Assembly: GCF_000745015.1 (NCBI RefSeq)
Contig: NZ_JQNA01000002.1
Span: 868,001-932,000, forward strand
DNA length: 64,000 bases
Direction of reading: 5' to 3'
Source: Burkholderia sp. 9120
GTDB taxonomy: Bacteria > Pseudomonadota > Gammaproteobacteria > Burkholderiales > Burkholderiaceae
Shown: in pieces, positions 43,015 through 54,602 of the stretch
Layout: each line of letters starts with the position of its first letter
Numbering within the stretch: position 1 is the stretch's first letter
The notes under the pieces: model-generated
Told to the model about the DNA's origin: nothing
Database searches by the model: none
The model's input: the letters and a program-made list of their open reading frames with translations, nothing else
Position numbers and translations under genes: made by a program

Positions 43015-43066
43015 CAAAAAACCCAAAAAACCCAAAAAACCCAAAAAACCCAAAAAACCCAAAAAA
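43013..43066. repeat. 9-bp tandem repeat (CCCAAAAAA)n
   Basis: About six copies of CCCAAAAAA in a row, the first as GCCAAAAAA, followed by a decaying CCCAAACCC. It abuts the right inverted-repeat arm and lies just beyond the 3' end of the permease gene (stop at 43080). It reads as TTTTTTGGG in the transcript direction, so it could add a U-rich termination stretch. Slippage-prone. Confidence 0.9.
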
Positions 43067-43079
43067 CCCAAACCCTACC

Positions 43080-44480
43080 TCAAGCCACCTCAACCCCGGC
43101 AGCCCGCCCACCCCTCTTCCGATACCAAACAAAATAAACAACAAGCAACCCAACAACAAACGGCACCCCAATCACAAGCGTCAACCGAAACTCCTTCGTA
43201 AACCACGTAGTAACAAGCGCCCCAAGCATAAGCCCAGCCCCGAGAAGCGAAGTAAAAGGAAACCCCCACATCCTGAACGCCAGCGCCGCCCGCGCATGTT
43301 CGCGCCGAAAGAACAGATGAGTAACAAAAATCATGAACCAGGTAAACATCGCCCCGAACATGGAGACGGACATCATCAAAACAAACGAAGCATCGGGATA
43401 AACGACATTCAGCACAGCAGCCAAAGCGATCCCAACAGTAGAAAGCCACAACGCCGCCACAGGCACACCCTTAGAACTCAGCACCCCCAACCGCCCAGGC
43501 GCATACCCTGCCCGCGAAAGACTGAACATCATCCGCGTAGTGATATAGAGCTGACTATTCATCGCCGACAAAGCGGCAATAAGAATCACAAAATTAATAA
43601 CTCCAGCGGCTCCCGGCACATGCGTAGCCGCCATCACCCGCACGAAGGGACTCTCATCGGTCCCAGCCGCATTCCAGGGCACGATAGCCAGCATCAAAGC
43701 CAGCGTCAGCAGATAGAAAAACACCAACCGGAACATCGTCGCGCGAAACGCCTGCGTAATAGCCTTCTGCGGATTTCGAGCCTCCCCCGCCGCAACAGCA
43801 ATCATCTCGATGCTCAGATAACTAAAGATCGAAACGATCACCGCAACCCACATCCCCCACACGCCCTTCGGAAAGAACCCGCCATGCGACGTGTAATTCG
43901 AAAACCCGATAGAAGACTGAGCCGGCGCCCCAAACACCACATAAGCGCCAAGCAGAATAAAGCCGACAATCGCCACGATCTTCAGCATCGAGAAAACATA
44001 CTCGACCGCGCCGAAGACCTTCACGCTCACCGAGTTGATCCCAATCAGCGCAGCGGAAAAACCGACAATCCAATACCACCCAGGCACAGCAGGAAACCAG
44101 TACTTCATATACACGGCAATCGCCGTCACCTCGGTGCCGACCGCAAAAACAATCGACGACCAGTACGCATATCGCACCAGAAACCCGGCCCACGGCGCGA
44201 TATAGTGCTCCGCATAAGCCCCGAACGACCCCGAAGTAGGATGCGCGACGGTCATCTCCGCCAGACACCCCATCAATAGCAGCGCGATCAGCGCACCGAT
44301 CGCATAACTCACCAGCACGCTCGGTCCGGCAAACCCGATCGCAAATCCGCTGCCGAGAAACAGACCCGTACCGATCGCACCACCAATCGCAATCATCGAC
44401 AATTGCCCGGTCGACAGTCCGCGGTGCAATCCCTTTTCGCGTTCGACAATCGTGTCGAAGCCTCGCTGCTCTTGCGTCAT
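43080..44480 (-). CDS. Amino acid permease (APC superfamily, AAT type)
   Basis: 466 residues from the ATG at 44480, with AGGAGGAG upstream. Twelve hydrophobic helices. The N-terminal LSMIAIGGAIGTGLFLGSG is the signature of AAT/LysP/AroP-type proton symporters. A central GEARNPQKAI motif is also typical. It imports an amino acid across the inner membrane. Its position directly after kynureninase suggests tryptophan, kynurenine or another aromatic amino acid, which is inference. A 12-bp hairpin lies just before its ribosome site. Confidence 0.92.
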   Translation of the reverse strand: MTQEQRGFDTIVEREKGLHRGLSTGQLSMIAIGGAIGTGLFLGSGFAIGFAGPSVLVSYAIGALIALLLMGCLAEMTVAHPTSGSFGAYAEHYIAPWAGFLVRYAYWSSIVFAVGTEVTAIAVYMKYWFPAVPGWYWIVGFSAALIGINSVSVKVFGAVEYVFSMLKIVAIVGFILLGAYVVFGAPAQSSIGFSNYTSHGGFFPKGVWGMWVAVIVSIFSYLSIEMIAVAAGEARNPQKAITQAFRATMFRLVFFYLLTLALMLAIVPWNAAGTDESPFVRVMAATHVPGAAGVINFVILIAALSAMNSQLYITTRMMFSLSRAGYAPGRLGVLSSKGVPVAALWLSTVGIALAAVLNVVYPDASFVLMMSVSMFGAMFTWFMIFVTHLFFRREHARAALAFRMWGFPFTSLLGAGLMLGALVTTWFTKEFRLTLVIGVPFVVGLLVVYFVWYRKRGGRAAGVEVA

Positions 44481-44500
44481 CTTTATGTCTCCTCCTGGAT

Positions 44501-44527
44501 GCGGTTGCGTGCGTCGCACGCAACCGC
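44501..44527 (-). terminator. Intercistronic hairpin between kynU and the permease
   Basis: GCGGTTGCGTGC / GCACGCAACCGC form a perfect 12-bp stem with a 3-nt loop, 5 nt upstream of the permease ribosome site in the direction of transcription. No T-run follows. It may be an attenuator, an RNA-stability element or a processing site separating permease from kynU expression. Confidence 0.5.
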
Positions 44528-44627
44528 CGGTGCCGCGCTGTCGTCTTACTCGCTTGCTCTATTACGCTCTTGTCCGACTCTTTATGGCTCGCATCGCGGC
44601 GCTTGCCTGCTCATTGCACAACCGCGC

Positions 44628-45857
44628 TCAGGTCACCGACTTGCGCGCCTTGAACTCGTCGGTATTCCACGCATCGGTGGAGATGATGTCCTTGAGTTGC
44701 GCGATCGTGTCCCAGATGTCCACGTAGCGCACGTACAGCGGCGCAAAACCGAAGCGCAAAATATCCGGCGCACGGAAGTCGCCGATCACATTGCGTGCAA
44801 TCAGCGCCTGCATGATCGCGTACCCTTCGGCATGTCCGAGCGACACCTGGCTGCCGCGCTGCTCCGCATCGCGCGGCGACGCCAGCGTACAACCCAGTCC
44901 CTTCAATTCCTGATCGCTCAACTCGATAAACAGATTGCCGAGCGCCACGCTCTTCTCGCGCAACACGTCGAGATCGACGCCGTCGAACGCTTCGAGCGCG
45001 CTCTCCAGCGCAATCACGCCGAGCTGCGGCGCGGTCCCCGTCAGCATGCGGTCAATGCCCGGATGCGGCGCGTAGTCGTGCGTGAATTCAAACGGCTTCG
45101 AATGACCGTGCCAGCCGGTCAGCGGCTGACGCATCGCTTCGATATGGCGCGACGCGACGAACACGAATGCCGGTGCGCCCGGACCGCCGTTCAGATACTT
45201 GTAGCCGCAACCCACCGCGAAATCGACGTCGCAACGGTTCAGACCGACCGGCATCGCGCCCGCCGAGTGGCACAGATCCCACACGATCAGCGCGCCGGCC
45301 TCGTGCGCCTGACGCGTCACCGCCTCCATGTCGTAGCGTTTGCCGGTCTTGTAGTTGACCTGCGTGAGCGAGACGATCGCCACGCTGTCATCGATCGCCG
45401 CGACGATCTCGTCGGGATCGACGCAGCGCAATTCGCAACCGGTCATCTCCGCGACGCTCGACGCGATATACACGTCGGTCGGAAAATTAGTGCGCTCGGC
45501 CAGAATCACGTTGCGGCCGGGCCGCATGCGCGTGGCCGCTACCAGCACCTTGAACAGATTCACCGAGGTCGAATCGGCAACGATCACTTCGTGCTGCCCC
45601 GCGCCGATCAGCTTCGCGATCTTGTTGCCGGTGCGCTGCGGCGCCGGATACCAGTCGGCGTCGTTCCACGAACGGATCAGGCCGTGCGCCCATTCCTGTT
45701 TCAACGCCTGCTCGATCCGTGCGGGCACATTGGAGGGCATCGCGCCGAGCGAATTGCCGTCGAGGTAAATCGTGTCGGCGGGCAGATCGAAGCGCGCGCG
45801 ACAGTGGGCCAAGGTATCGGCCGCATCGAGCGCGGCGCAGTGTTCCCGGGTGATCAT
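44628..45857 (-). CDS. kynU: Kynureninase
   Basis: 409 residues from the ATG at 45857; the longer frame upstream is a shadow of the decarboxylase gene. PLP fold type I. The catalytic Lys is in GCGYKYLNGGPGAP; the cofactor-binding Asp is in VWDLCHSAG, and the N-terminal YLDGNSLGAMP is diagnostic. It cleaves kynurenine or 3-hydroxykynurenine to anthranilate or 3-hydroxyanthranilate plus alanine. As last gene of the 3-hydroxyanthranilate operon it supplies the ring substrate. No kynA, kynB or kmo is seen in the window. Confidence 0.96.
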   Translation of the reverse strand: MITREHCAALDAADTLAHCRARFDLPADTIYLDGNSLGAMPSNVPARIEQALKQEWAHGLIRSWNDADWYPAPQRTGNKIAKLIGAGQHEVIVADSTSVNLFKVLVAATRMRPGRNVILAERTNFPTDVYIASSVAEMTGCELRCVDPDEIVAAIDDSVAIVSLTQVNYKTGKRYDMEAVTRQAHEAGALIVWDLCHSAGAMPVGLNRCDVDFAVGCGYKYLNGGPGAPAFVFVASRHIEAMRQPLTGWHGHSKPFEFTHDYAPHPGIDRMLTGTAPQLGVIALESALEAFDGVDLDVLREKSVALGNLFIELSDQELKGLGCTLASPRDAEQRGSQVSLGHAEGYAIMQALIARNVIGDFRAPDILRFGFAPLYVRYVDIWDTIAQLKDIISTDAWNTDEFKARKSVT

Positions 45858-45934
45858 CTGGCTTGTTTCCTGTGATTTCTTATTGCAATGACTGGACTGA
45901 CGCAACGCAATGGAGCTGCGTTGCCGGAGTCGGT

Positions 45935-46957
45935 TTAAACGGTGTGCGCGACGTCCACCGGCAAATCGAAGAAACGCCGCGCATTGGCGCCGAGAATCTT
46001 CGCTTTGGCCGTGTCGCTCAATTGCGGGTGATGCGCGACGAGATCGCCGATCTTCTGCTCGCCGAGCGGAAACGGATAGTCGGAACCGAGCAGCACGTGA
46101 TCCTCGCCCATCGTGTCGACCAGCAGACGCAACGCGCCCTGGTCGAACACCGCACTGTCCACGTGAAAGCGATCGAGATACGACACCGGCGGATTCGGGC
46201 AATCCTCGCGCACGATATCGCGCTGCTCCCACGCGTTCTGCACGCGGCCGAGCAGGAACGCGAAGCTGCCGCCGCCGTGCGCGAAGCACAGCTTGAGCGA
46301 CTTCGGAATCCGCTCGAATGCCCCCGACAAAATCAGCGACACCATGCTCAATTGCGTTTCCGCCGGCATCGCCACGAGCCACGGCAACATCCACTTTTTC
46401 ATGCGACCGTCGGTCATCATGTCCCACGGATGCACCAGCACCGGAATGCCGTCGTTCGCGCAATGCGTGAGGAAGGTGACGAGATGTTCGTCGTCGAGAT
46501 CGCGCGGGCCGAGGTGATTGCCGATCTGCACGCCGCGGTGGCCGGCGCGATGCGCGCGCGTCGCCTCGCGGCACGCCAGATCGATATCCTGCAAGGGCAC
46601 TTGCGCGAGCGCCATCAAACGTTGCGGTGCGTACGCGCAGAGTTCGAGCGCCTGGTCGTTCATGCGCGCGGCCCACGCGTGCGCGGCGCCAGCGTCGTAG
46701 CGATAGCCGAACATCACGGGCGTCGCGCACATCAGTTGAATATCCACGCCGAGCGCGTCCATCTCCGCAATGCGCAGCGCCGGGTCCCACAGCGCCCGAT
46801 ACACCGGGCGAAAGCTCTTGTCGCCGGTCATGATCATGCCGCGCTCACCGTCCGCGTCGATCTTCAGCCACGGCGCGTGGTCCGCGTCGAGGCGCGCGGC
46901 CTCCTCCCGCGTGATCGGCGGAAAGAAGTGGGAATGCATGTCGATTCGAAGTGTCAT
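45935..46957 (-). CDS. nbaD: 2-amino-3-carboxymuconate-6-semialdehyde decarboxylase (ACMSD)
   Basis: 340 residues, amidohydrolase superfamily TIM barrel. Metal ligands are visible: HSH in [11 protein letters not shown], a His in [13 protein letters not shown] in [11 protein letters not shown] and the Asp in LLGSDYPFP. It decarboxylates ACMS, the ring-cleavage product of 3-hydroxyanthranilate, to 2-aminomuconate semialdehyde. ATG at 46957; longer frames are shadows. It follows the dioxygenase gene by 26 bp. Confidence 0.95.
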   Translation of the reverse strand: MTLRIDMHSHFFPPITREEAARLDADHAPWLKIDADGERGMIMTGDKSFRPVYRALWDPALRIAEMDALGVDIQLMCATPVMFGYRYDAGAAHAWAARMNDQALELCAYAPQRLMALAQVPLQDIDLACREATRAHRAGHRGVQIGNHLGPRDLDDEHLVTFLTHCANDGIPVLVHPWDMMTDGRMKKWMLPWLVAMPAETQLSMVSLILSGAFERIPKSLKLCFAHGGGSFAFLLGRVQNAWEQRDIVREDCPNPPVSYLDRFHVDSAVFDQGALRLLVDTMGEDHVLLGSDYPFPLGEQKIGDLVAHHPQLSDTAKAKILGANARRFFDLPVDVAHTV

Positions 46958-46983
46958 CGTGATTCTGTCGGGTATCGTTTGAG

Positions 46984-47541
<558 letters not shown>

Positions 47542-47970
47542 CTAGCGTTTCGGTGCGTACGCCACCGCCTTCATCTCGATCAGCAGATGCGGATGAGGCA
47601 ATTGATGCACGGCGACCGTGGTGCGGGTCGGGCCGGTTTCGTCGAAGTACTCGCCATACACGGCGTTGTAGCCACCGAAGTCGTTCATGTTGACGAGAAA
47701 CGACGAGATCTCGACGAGGTTCGACAGATCCGCACCTTCGCTCTGAAGAATATCGCGAATGTTCTCGATCACCACGCGCGTTTGCTCGCGAATGTCGAGT
47801 TGCACGGTGCCGAGCTCGTCGGCGCTGGCGCCCGCAATCGTATTGTCCGGCCGGCGCGAGCTGGTGCCGGAGACGAACAGGAAGTCGCCGGCCCGCGTCA
47901 CATGCGGGAAACGGCCACGCGGTTTCGCTTTGCCGGGCACCACGCGCCCTTGAATGGTCGGTTCGGTCAT
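47542..47970 (-). CDS. 2-aminomuconate deaminase (RidA/YjgF family)
   Basis: 142 residues from the ATG at 47970, within an ATGA overlap of the upstream decarboxylase stop. RidA-fold trimer-type protein with the [13 protein letters not shown] segment and the ligand Arg in [11 protein letters not shown]. In 2-nitrobenzoate and 3-hydroxyanthranilate operons this family member (NbaF/AmnD-like) hydrolyses 2-aminomuconate to 4-oxalocrotonate and ammonia. Reaction assigned by operon context. Confidence 0.88.
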   Translation of the reverse strand: MTEPTIQGRVVPGKAKPRGRFPHVTRAGDFLFVSGTSSRRPDNTIAGASADELGTVQLDIREQTRVVIENIRDILQSEGADLSNLVEISSFLVNMNDFGGYNAVYGEYFDETGPTRTTVAVHQLPHPHLLIEMKAVAYAPKR

Positions 47971-48743
47971 TGGGAGAGTCGATAGGTAGTGAATTCGGTA
48001 CTGCCGAGGCCATTGACGACGCAATGCACATGCGCGTCGACCGGCAACGGATGAGCGGCAGTCGCAGCGCCCGCCATGATCAGCGAACCCGCGGGCAGCA
48101 CGAGCCCGCTTTGCGAAATCAGACGCGAGGCCTGCACGACCGAGCGCAACGGATCGCCGAGAATCGCGGCGGTGGAGCCGGCCTGCACGACACGGCCGTC
48201 GACGCGCATCGTCACGCCCGCATTGCGCAAACCGTCGAAGCTGCGGGTCCACGGGCCGATCACCAGGCCTGCGGACGAACAGTTGTCCGCCACCACGTCT
48301 TCGAGCGAAAACTTGAAGTCGCGGTAGCGCGAGTCGATGATCTCCATGGCCGGGGCCACGGCTTCGAGGTAACGCGAGGCTTCGAGCAGGGTCAGCGGTC
48401 GATCGATTTCGCGGCTCGTCAAAAAGCAGACTTCAGGCTCGACACGCGGATGAATGAAGCGGTCGAGCGCCACGCGGCCGCCGTCTTCGTCGAGCATGGC
48501 GTCGGTGAGCCAGCCCCAGATCAGGCTATCCACGCCCATCTGGATCATTTTCGCGCGGCTCGTAAAGCCGAGCTTCACGCCGACCATGCTTTCGCCGCGA
48601 TGAATGCGCCGTTCAATCGAGGCGCGTTGAATGCCGTACGCCTCGTCGAGCGAAAACGGTGTGGCCGTGGTGAGTTGCGCGATCGGGTCCGCGTGGCGCG
48701 CGGCGTTGTCGATGCGCTCGGCCATCGCGTCCAGCGAGATCAT
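47967..48743 (-). CDS. 4-oxalocrotonate (2-oxo-3-hexenedioate) decarboxylase
   Basis: 258 residues from the ATG at 48743. FAH-like hydratase/decarboxylase family: [12 protein letters not shown], metal-binding RVEPEVCF and [13 protein letters not shown] motifs. It converts 4-oxalocrotonate to 2-oxopent-4-enoate, usually in complex with the hydratase encoded at 50770. ATGA overlaps join it to both neighbours, a sign of one tightly coupled mRNA. NbaG/DmpH equivalent by position. Confidence 0.9.
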   Translation of the reverse strand: MISLDAMAERIDNAARHADPIAQLTTATPFSLDEAYGIQRASIERRIHRGESMVGVKLGFTSRAKMIQMGVDSLIWGWLTDAMLDEDGGRVALDRFIHPRVEPEVCFLTSREIDRPLTLLEASRYLEAVAPAMEIIDSRYRDFKFSLEDVVADNCSSAGLVIGPWTRSFDGLRNAGVTMRVDGRVVQAGSTAAILGDPLRSVVQASRLISQSGLVLPAGSLIMAGAATAAHPLPVDAHVHCVVNGLGSTEFTTYRLSQ

Positions 48744-49777
48744 GCGGCCTCCTTCGCCAGCTCGCGCGCCTTGAGCATATCGAGCGCGACGTCGACGATC
48801 ATGTCCTCCTGGCCGCCGACCATGCGGCGCTTGCCGAGTTCGACCATGATCTCGAAAGCGGACAGGCCGTATTTCGCCGCCGCCGCTTCCGTGTGACGCA
48901 GAAAGCTCGAATACACGCCGGCATATCCGAGCGCGAGCGTTTCCCGGTCCACACGTACCGGCCGTTCCTGCAGCGGACGCACGATATCTTCCGCGGCGTC
49001 GATCAGCTTTTTCACGTCGCAGCCGTGATTCAGCTTCATGCGATCCACCGCCGCGATAAACACTTCGAGCGGCGCATTGCCCGCGCCCGCGCCCATGCCG
49101 GTGAGCGACGCATCGATGCGGTCGCAACCATGTTCGAGCGCGACGATCGAATTCGCCACGCCCAGCGACAGATTGTGATGCGCGTGCATGCCGGTTTGCG
49201 TCGCCGGATCGAGCACGGCCTTGAACGCGTCGAAACGCTCGCCGACGTCGCGCATATTCAGCGCGCCGCCCGAATCGACCACATATACGCACTGCGCGCC
49301 GTAGCTTTCCATCAGCTTCGCCTGCTTCGCCAGCGCATCCGGCAAGGTCATGTGCGACATCATCAGAAAGCCGACCGTGTCCATGCCGAGCGAACGCGCG
49401 TACTCGATATGCTGCTTCGAAATATCGGCTTCGGTACAGTGCGTGGCGATCCGCACGATGCGCGCGCCGGCGTCATAAGCCGCGCGCAGATCGTGGACGG
49501 TGCCGATACCGGGCAGCAGCAGCGTGGCCACTTTTGCGCGCTTCACGGTCGCCGCGACGGCTTCGATCCATTCGAGATCGGTATGCGCGCCGAAACCGTA
49601 GTTGAAGCTGGAACCCGACAAGCCGTCGCCATGCGCGACCTCGATACTGTCGACGCCCGCGTCATCCAGCGCCTGCGCGATCGCGACCGCGTGGTCGATC
49701 GAGTACTGATGGCGGATCGCGTGCATGCCGTCGCGCAGCGTCACATCCGAAACGTAAATCTTGTTGCTATCGGTCAT
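48740..49777 (-). CDS. mhpE: 4-hydroxy-2-oxovalerate aldolase
   Basis: 345 residues. HMGL-type TIM barrel with the [14 protein letters not shown] catalytic opening (Arg and Asp), a metal-binding HAHHN motif and a C-terminal communication domain. It splits 4-hydroxy-2-oxovalerate to pyruvate and acetaldehyde, passing acetaldehyde by channel to the dehydrogenase encoded just upstream. It is 30 nt after that gene. NbaI/DmpG equivalent. Confidence 0.96.
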   Translation of the reverse strand: MTDSNKIYVSDVTLRDGMHAIRHQYSIDHAVAIAQALDDAGVDSIEVAHGDGLSGSSFNYGFGAHTDLEWIEAVAATVKRAKVATLLLPGIGTVHDLRAAYDAGARIVRIATHCTEADISKQHIEYARSLGMDTVGFLMMSHMTLPDALAKQAKLMESYGAQCVYVVDSGGALNMRDVGERFDAFKAVLDPATQTGMHAHHNLSLGVANSIVALEHGCDRIDASLTGMGAGAGNAPLEVFIAAVDRMKLNHGCDVKKLIDAAEDIVRPLQERPVRVDRETLALGYAGVYSSFLRHTEAAAAKYGLSAFEIMVELGKRRMVGGQEDMIVDVALDMLKARELAKEAA

Positions 49778-49807
49778 TGCGTTTGTCCTCGTGTCTTCGC
49801 CGTCACG

Positions 49808-50773
49808 TCACGCCGCCACGCGGCTGGCCGCGATCTGCTCGGCCGCGGCCAGCGCCGCCGAGGTCATGATGTCCAGATTCCCCGCATACGAAGGCAGGTA
49901 ATGCGCGGCGCCCTCCACTTCGAGGAACACGCTCACTTTCAGGCCCGCGCGGCGCTCGTTCGCATGCAGTGCCAGCGGATTCGCCGCGGTATAGCGGTCG
50001 AACTGCACGGCCTGCTTCAGCCGGTAGCCGGGTACGTAGCTCGCCACCGCGGCGACCATCGCGTGAATCGAACTTTCTATTTCGTCGGTGTCGGCGTCTT
50101 CTTCGGTCAGGCAGTAGACGGTGTCGCGCATCATCAGCGGCGGCTCGGCCGGATTCATCACGATGATCGCCTTGCCGCGCGTCGCGCCGCCGACCGTTTC
50201 GATCGCTTTCGAGGTGGTCTCGGTGAACTCGTCGATATTGGCGCGCGTTCCCGGCCCGGCCGAACGGCTCGCAATCGATGCGACGATTTCCGCATAGCGC
50301 ACCGGCGCGACGCGCGACACCGCATGCACGATAGGAATCGTCGCCTGGCCGCCGCACGTGACCATGTTCAGGTTCGGTGCGTCGAGATGCGCGAACAGAT
50401 TGACCACCGGCACCACGAACGGCCCGATCGCGGCCGGCGTCAGATCGATCACGGTCACGCCGTGCTCGCGCAGTACGGCTGCGTGGCGATGATGCGCGCC
50501 GGCCGAGGTGGCGTCGAACGCGATGCGGATATCGCTGAAATTACGCATGGCGACGAGGCCGTCGATTCCGTTCGCGGTGGTCGGCACACCGAGCCGTTCG
50601 GCGCGCGCGAGGCCGTCCGAAGCCGGATCGATACCGACCATCGCGCCCATTTTCAGGTGCTTCGCGTTTCGCAGCACCTTGATCATCAGATCGGTGCCGA
50701 TGTTGCCGGAGCCGATAATGGCGACGGCCTGCTTGTCCTGCTGAAGTTGATCGTGCATGGCGTTCCCGTTCAC
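49808..50773 (-). CDS. mhpF: Acetaldehyde dehydrogenase (acetylating)
   Basis: 321 residues from a GTG at 50773 in a GTGA overlap with the hydratase stop; an ATG at 50758 is the alternative. NAD loop [12 protein letters not shown] and the catalytic Cys in [12 protein letters not shown] are clear. It converts acetaldehyde and CoA to acetyl-CoA, in complex with the aldolase. NbaJ/DmpF equivalent. Confidence 0.96.
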   Translation of the reverse strand: MNGNAMHDQLQQDKQAVAIIGSGNIGTDLMIKVLRNAKHLKMGAMVGIDPASDGLARAERLGVPTTANGIDGLVAMRNFSDIRIAFDATSAGAHHRHAAVLREHGVTVIDLTPAAIGPFVVPVVNLFAHLDAPNLNMVTCGGQATIPIVHAVSRVAPVRYAEIVASIASRSAGPGTRANIDEFTETTSKAIETVGGATRGKAIIVMNPAEPPLMMRDTVYCLTEEDADTDEIESSIHAMVAAVASYVPGYRLKQAVQFDRYTAANPLALHANERRAGLKVSVFLEVEGAAHYLPSYAGNLDIMTSAALAAAEQIAASRVAA

Positions 50774-51591
50774 GACGTGGAGTCAGGGTGATGGGCAAAG
50801 CTCGCGCTAACGGAGCCGAGCCCTTCGATATGGGCGGTGAAAACGTCGCCGGCATTCACTGCCACCATGGGCCCAAGCGCGCCGGTCAGCACGATGTCGC
50901 CGGCCCGCAGCGGCGCGCCGACGCGCGTCATCGTATTGGCGAGCCACACGGCCGCGTAGAGCGGATTGCCGAGGCAGGCCGCGCCGACGCCGACGCTCAC
51001 CTGATCGCCGCGCCGCTCCATCACCATGCCGCACTGGATCGCGTCGAACGCGTCGAGTTTGACCGGGCGGTTGCCGAGCACGAACAGACCGCTGGAGGCG
51101 TTGTCGGCCACCGTATCGGTCAGACGGATATCCCAGTTGGCAATCCGGCTGCCGACAATTTCGATCGCGGGCAACGCGTAAGCCGTCGCGCCGATCAGAT
51201 CGGCGATCGTGTGGCGTTCGTGCGGCAGATCGCGAGCGAGCACCAGCGCGATTTCCGCTTCCACTTTCGGCTGCTGCGTGCGCGACAGCGCGATCTCCTC
51301 ACCGTCGGCAATCGACATATCGTCGAACAGCATGCCGAAGTCCGGTTGATCGACGCCGAGTTGCGCCTGCACGGCTTTCGACGTCAGGCCGATTTTGCGA
51401 CCCACCAGCCGATCGCCGTTCGCGAGCTTGCGCTCGGTGTTCAGACGCTGCACCGCGTACGCGGCGTCGAGCGCGTCGCCGCCGAGCGCGGCAATAGCTG
51501 CGCGCTGCGGTGCGATGGGGGCGCCGTTCTGCTGCGCTTGCCACAGCGCATCGGCAAGCAGTCGTGCGGCGTTCAGGTCGATGGCGCTCAT
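50770..51591 (-). CDS. mhpD: 2-keto-4-pentenoate hydratase
   Basis: 273 residues from the ATG at 51591, within an ATGA overlap. FAH-like hydratase fold with [13 protein letters not shown], the metal site [11 protein letters not shown] and [11 protein letters not shown]. It hydrates 2-oxopent-4-enoate to 4-hydroxy-2-oxovalerate. It is a paralogue of the decarboxylase at 47967 and likely forms a complex with it. NbaH equivalent by order. Confidence 0.93.
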   Translation of the reverse strand: MSAIDLNAARLLADALWQAQQNGAPIAPQRAAIAALGGDALDAAYAVQRLNTERKLANGDRLVGRKIGLTSKAVQAQLGVDQPDFGMLFDDMSIADGEEIALSRTQQPKVEAEIALVLARDLPHERHTIADLIGATAYALPAIEIVGSRIANWDIRLTDTVADNASSGLFVLGNRPVKLDAFDAIQCGMVMERRGDQVSVGVGAACLGNPLYAAVWLANTMTRVGAPLRAGDIVLTGALGPMVAVNAGDVFTAHIEGLGSVSASFAHHPDSTS

Positions 51592-53087
51592 GCGATCCTC
51601 ACGCAAACGTTGGTCAGTTCCGAATAGAAATCGAGCGAATGACGGCCCCCTTCGCGGCCGATGCCCGACAGCTTCGTGCCGCCGAACGGTGTGCGCAGAT
51701 CGCGCACGAACCACGCGTTGACCCACACGATGCCGGTTTCGATCTGCCGCGCGACGCGGTGGCCGCGCGCCAGGTGCGTCGTCCAGATACTGGCGGCGAG
51801 ACCGTACGCGCTATCGTTCACGCGGCCGATCACCTCGTCTTCGCTATCGAACGGCGCAATGTGGCACACCGGTCCGAAGATTTCTTCTTTCACGCAGCGG
51901 GCGTTATCGGCGAGGCCGGTCCAGATGGTCGGCATCACGAATGCGCCCTGATCGCGCGCGTCGCCGAATTGCGGCACCGTGCCGCCCGTCACGACCGTGG
52001 CGCCCTCTTCGACCGCCAGCCGGAAATACGACAGCACTTTCTCGCGATGCCCGCGCGAAATCAGCGGGCCCATGGTTGTCACTGGATCGTCCGGTGCACC
52101 GATTCGCAGCGCTTCGGTCTTTTCCTTCAGCGCCGCGACGAAGCGCTCGAAAATCGGCCGCTCGACGTACACGCGCTCGCTGCACAGACACACCTGGCCC
52201 GCATTCGTGAAGCTCGACTTCAGCACGCCCGCCACGGCTTCATCGAAGTCCGCATCGGCGAACACCACGGCCGCGTTTTTACCGCCGAGTTCGAACGAGA
52301 TTTCCTTCACGCCGTCGGCAACCGTTTTCATGATCGTGCTGCCGGTGCGCGATTCGCCGGTGAACGTGATCGCGCTGATCTCCGGATGACGCGTCAGGAA
52401 TTCCCCCGCCGCATTCGGCCCATGACCGTGAATCAGATTGAACACGCCAGGCGGCAGACCAATGTCGTGCATCACTTCGGCCAGCAACGTGGCCGAAGTC
52501 GGCGTTTCCTCCGAAGGCTTGGCGACGACGCAATTACCCATGGCGAGCGCCGGCGCGACTTTCCACGTGAACAGCAGCAACGGCAGATTCCACGGCGAAA
52601 TAATGCCGACCACGCCGAGCGGTTTGCGCGTCACGTAGTTGATCAGTTCGCTGCCGTCGGCGGCGTGGGTTTCGAAGAACTCGCTATGGGCGGTGCGGAT
52701 CAGATCGGCAAACGTGCGGAAGTTCGCGATGCCGCGCGCGATATCGAGCTTGCGAGCCTGTTCGAGCGGACGGCCGGTGTCGGCGACTTCGGCGGCGACG
52801 AAGTCGTCGAAACGCGCCTGGATACCGTCGGCAATCTTGTGTAGCCAGTCGGCGCGCTGCGCCGGCGTGGTGTTGCGCCAGCCGGCGCGTTGCGCGGCGA
52901 CGGCGGCACGCACGGCGGCGTCGACCGTGGCGGCGTCGGCCTCGCAGACCTGCGCGAGTTCGCGGCCGTCGACCGGACTGATGTTAGGAAAAGTGCTTGC
53001 GGTGGCGACGAATTCGCCATTCACGTAATGGCGAAGTAACGCACCTGAAGATTGAGCGCGCTGCGCGGCGGCCGGGGTGAAGGTCAC
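51588..53087 (-). CDS. 2-aminomuconate/2-hydroxymuconate semialdehyde dehydrogenase
   Basis: 499 residues from a GTG at 53087, with AGGAGA upstream. NAD aldehyde dehydrogenase: [13 protein letters not shown], the GESRTGS nucleotide loop, the Glu in [12 protein letters not shown] and the catalytic Cys in [12 protein letters not shown]. In this operon it oxidises 2-aminomuconate semialdehyde to 2-aminomuconate (NbaE/AmnC type). It is the first structural gene of the run, so the promoter should lie in the 124-bp gap to the LysR gene. Confidence 0.93.
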   Translation of the reverse strand: MTFTPAAAQRAQSSGALLRHYVNGEFVATASTFPNISPVDGRELAQVCEADAATVDAAVRAAVAAQRAGWRNTTPAQRADWLHKIADGIQARFDDFVAAEVADTGRPLEQARKLDIARGIANFRTFADLIRTAHSEFFETHAADGSELINYVTRKPLGVVGIISPWNLPLLLFTWKVAPALAMGNCVVAKPSEETPTSATLLAEVMHDIGLPPGVFNLIHGHGPNAAGEFLTRHPEISAITFTGESRTGSTIMKTVADGVKEISFELGGKNAAVVFADADFDEAVAGVLKSSFTNAGQVCLCSERVYVERPIFERFVAALKEKTEALRIGAPDDPVTTMGPLISRGHREKVLSYFRLAVEEGATVVTGGTVPQFGDARDQGAFVMPTIWTGLADNARCVKEEIFGPVCHIAPFDSEDEVIGRVNDSAYGLAASIWTTHLARGHRVARQIETGIVWVNAWFVRDLRTPFGGTKLSGIGREGGRHSLDFYSELTNVCVRIA

Positions 53088-53211
53088 AACGTCTCCTGCT
53101 CGATTGAAGTATTGGCAGGAGTCTAAGGTCGAGGCCTCGCGCGGCGGTAATCAAAGATTGGGTGGTGGGTATGCTAAAGGGGAATACCAGAAACAGGCCG
53201 TTCAGGCCGGC

Positions 53212-54189
53212 TCAAACCGCCGCATCGGCCACGGGCGCGGCCACGCTGACGGCCTCGCGCAGGCATTCCACGAAGGCCTGACAGGCGGCGCTCTGCTCCT
53301 TGTGCGAGCGCACCGAGAAGCCGACCGTGCCGAATGCGCCGCTCTCCGGCAGATCGAGAATCCGCAGCAAACCGGCGTCTTCGAACTGCTGCGCCGCAAC
53401 GCGCGGCATCAGCGCGATACGCGGCGTGTCGAGCAGCAGACCGATGTTCGTCAACAGCGACAGCGACTCGACGATATCGGTCGGCAACGGCAAGCCGGCC
53501 GCGCGAAACAGATGTTCCGCCGACAGCCGCGCGGGCGAATCGGGCGTGGGCAGAATCCACGGCGAGCCGACCAGCGCCGCCAGATGCGTGACGCCCGCCG
53601 GCGCCGGGCCATAGCCCTTGCCGACCACCACGCACAGGGATTCGTCGAACAGCGCCTCGTGCGTCAGCGGAAACGCGCTGGCAATCGGCAATTCACGCTC
53701 GGGCAGGCGGCCGACCACGATATCGAGGTCGCCGGTGGCCAATGCCGGGAACAGATGCGCGGTAGTGCCTTCGCGCACTGTTATCAGCACGTTCGGCGTG
53801 CGCGCCTTCAGCATTGCGATGGCGGTGGGCAAGAGCCGCGCCGACGCCGAAATCAGTGTGCCGACGATCACATGACCACTGGTGCCGAGGCGAAAATCGT
53901 TCAGCTCGTCGGTCATATAGCGCAGTTCTGCCATCAGCGATTTGACGCGCCGCCCGAGCAGCAGGCCGAGATCGGTGGGCACCACGCCGCGATTCGAGCG
54001 CGCGAACAACGCGCCGTCGAAACAGGACTCGAGTTCGTGAATGACCTTGGTGACGGCTGGTTGCGTCAGGCGCATTTCATTGGCCGCACGCACGACGGAA
54101 CGCGTTTCCAGCACACGTTCGAAGATCATGAGCTGATTGAGCTTCAGCTTGCGGATCAGGGAAATCTCGCTGAGCGGATTGGATTGCAT
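53212..54189 (-). CDS. LysR-type regulator, probably of the 3-hydroxyanthranilate operon
   Basis: 325 residues. An N-terminal winged HTH (about 14-75; [14 protein letters not shown]) is followed by a LysR substrate-binding domain (about 100-305) of the GbpR/PcaQ-like branch. It lies on the same strand as the operon, 124 bp upstream of its first gene, rather than divergently. It probably senses a pathway intermediate and activates the operon, but no operator is obvious in the gap. Confidence 0.9.
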   Translation of the reverse strand: MQSNPLSEISLIRKLKLNQLMIFERVLETRSVVRAANEMRLTQPAVTKVIHELESCFDGALFARSNRGVVPTDLGLLLGRRVKSLMAELRYMTDELNDFRLGTSGHVIVGTLISASARLLPTAIAMLKARTPNVLITVREGTTAHLFPALATGDLDIVVGRLPERELPIASAFPLTHEALFDESLCVVVGKGYGPAPAGVTHLAALVGSPWILPTPDSPARLSAEHLFRAAGLPLPTDIVESLSLLTNIGLLLDTPRIALMPRVAAQQFEDAGLLRILDLPESGAFGTVGFSVRSHKEQSAACQAFVECLREAVSVAAPVADAAV

Positions 54190-54393
54190 GGCGAAGGAGC
54201 GCGGAAATCGACGATCCGCGATGGTAACAGCACAAAACCACGCGGCCGATCCGGGGCAGCCCCTGGTTCGACAACGCTGGGCACATCTATTGCTCTATTC
54301 CGCTCGCCGGCACACACCCCGTCAAAGCACGTCGTGCCCACAACGCGTGGCCGTTTTCGAGTTCAATCCAGCAATCCATCGGTGGGAGGCCCC

Positions 54394-54555
54394 ATGCTTC
54401 GATACGCTGTCATCTTCTTCATCATCGCCATCATCGCCGCAGTGTTCGGTTTCGGCGGCATTGCCGCCGGCGCCACGGAAATTGCCAAGGTGCTGTTCTT
54501 CATCTTCGTGGTGATCTTCCTCGTCACCTTGCTGATGGGCGTGATGCGGCGCTGA
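54394..54555 (+). CDS. DUF1328 small membrane protein
   Basis: 53 residues, with GGGAGG before the ATG. Two hydrophobic helices (about 3-22 and 28-49) are separated by a [14 protein letters not shown] loop, the hallmark of the YtjA/DUF1328 family. It is an inner-membrane protein of unknown function, often stress-related. It stands alone between the LysR gene and a repeat element. Confidence 0.93.
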   Translation: MLRYAVIFFIIAIIAAVFGFGGIAAGATEIAKVLFFIFVVIFLVTLLMGVMRR

Positions 54556-54602
54556 GCGCCCTTAGCCCATCGGCGTCCGACTCTTCAGGTCGGATGACCC
54601 CG

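Noticed and set aside
42773..43201. Plus-strand ORF with Lys-Pro repeats
   Set aside because: It arises from the CCCAAAAAA repeat, runs through the inverted-repeat arm and into the permease antisense strand, and has no ribosome site.
45858..46790. 720-residue fusion ending in kynureninase
   Set aside because: The N-terminal part is a shadow frame of the ACMS decarboxylase gene; a normal kynureninase starts at 45857.
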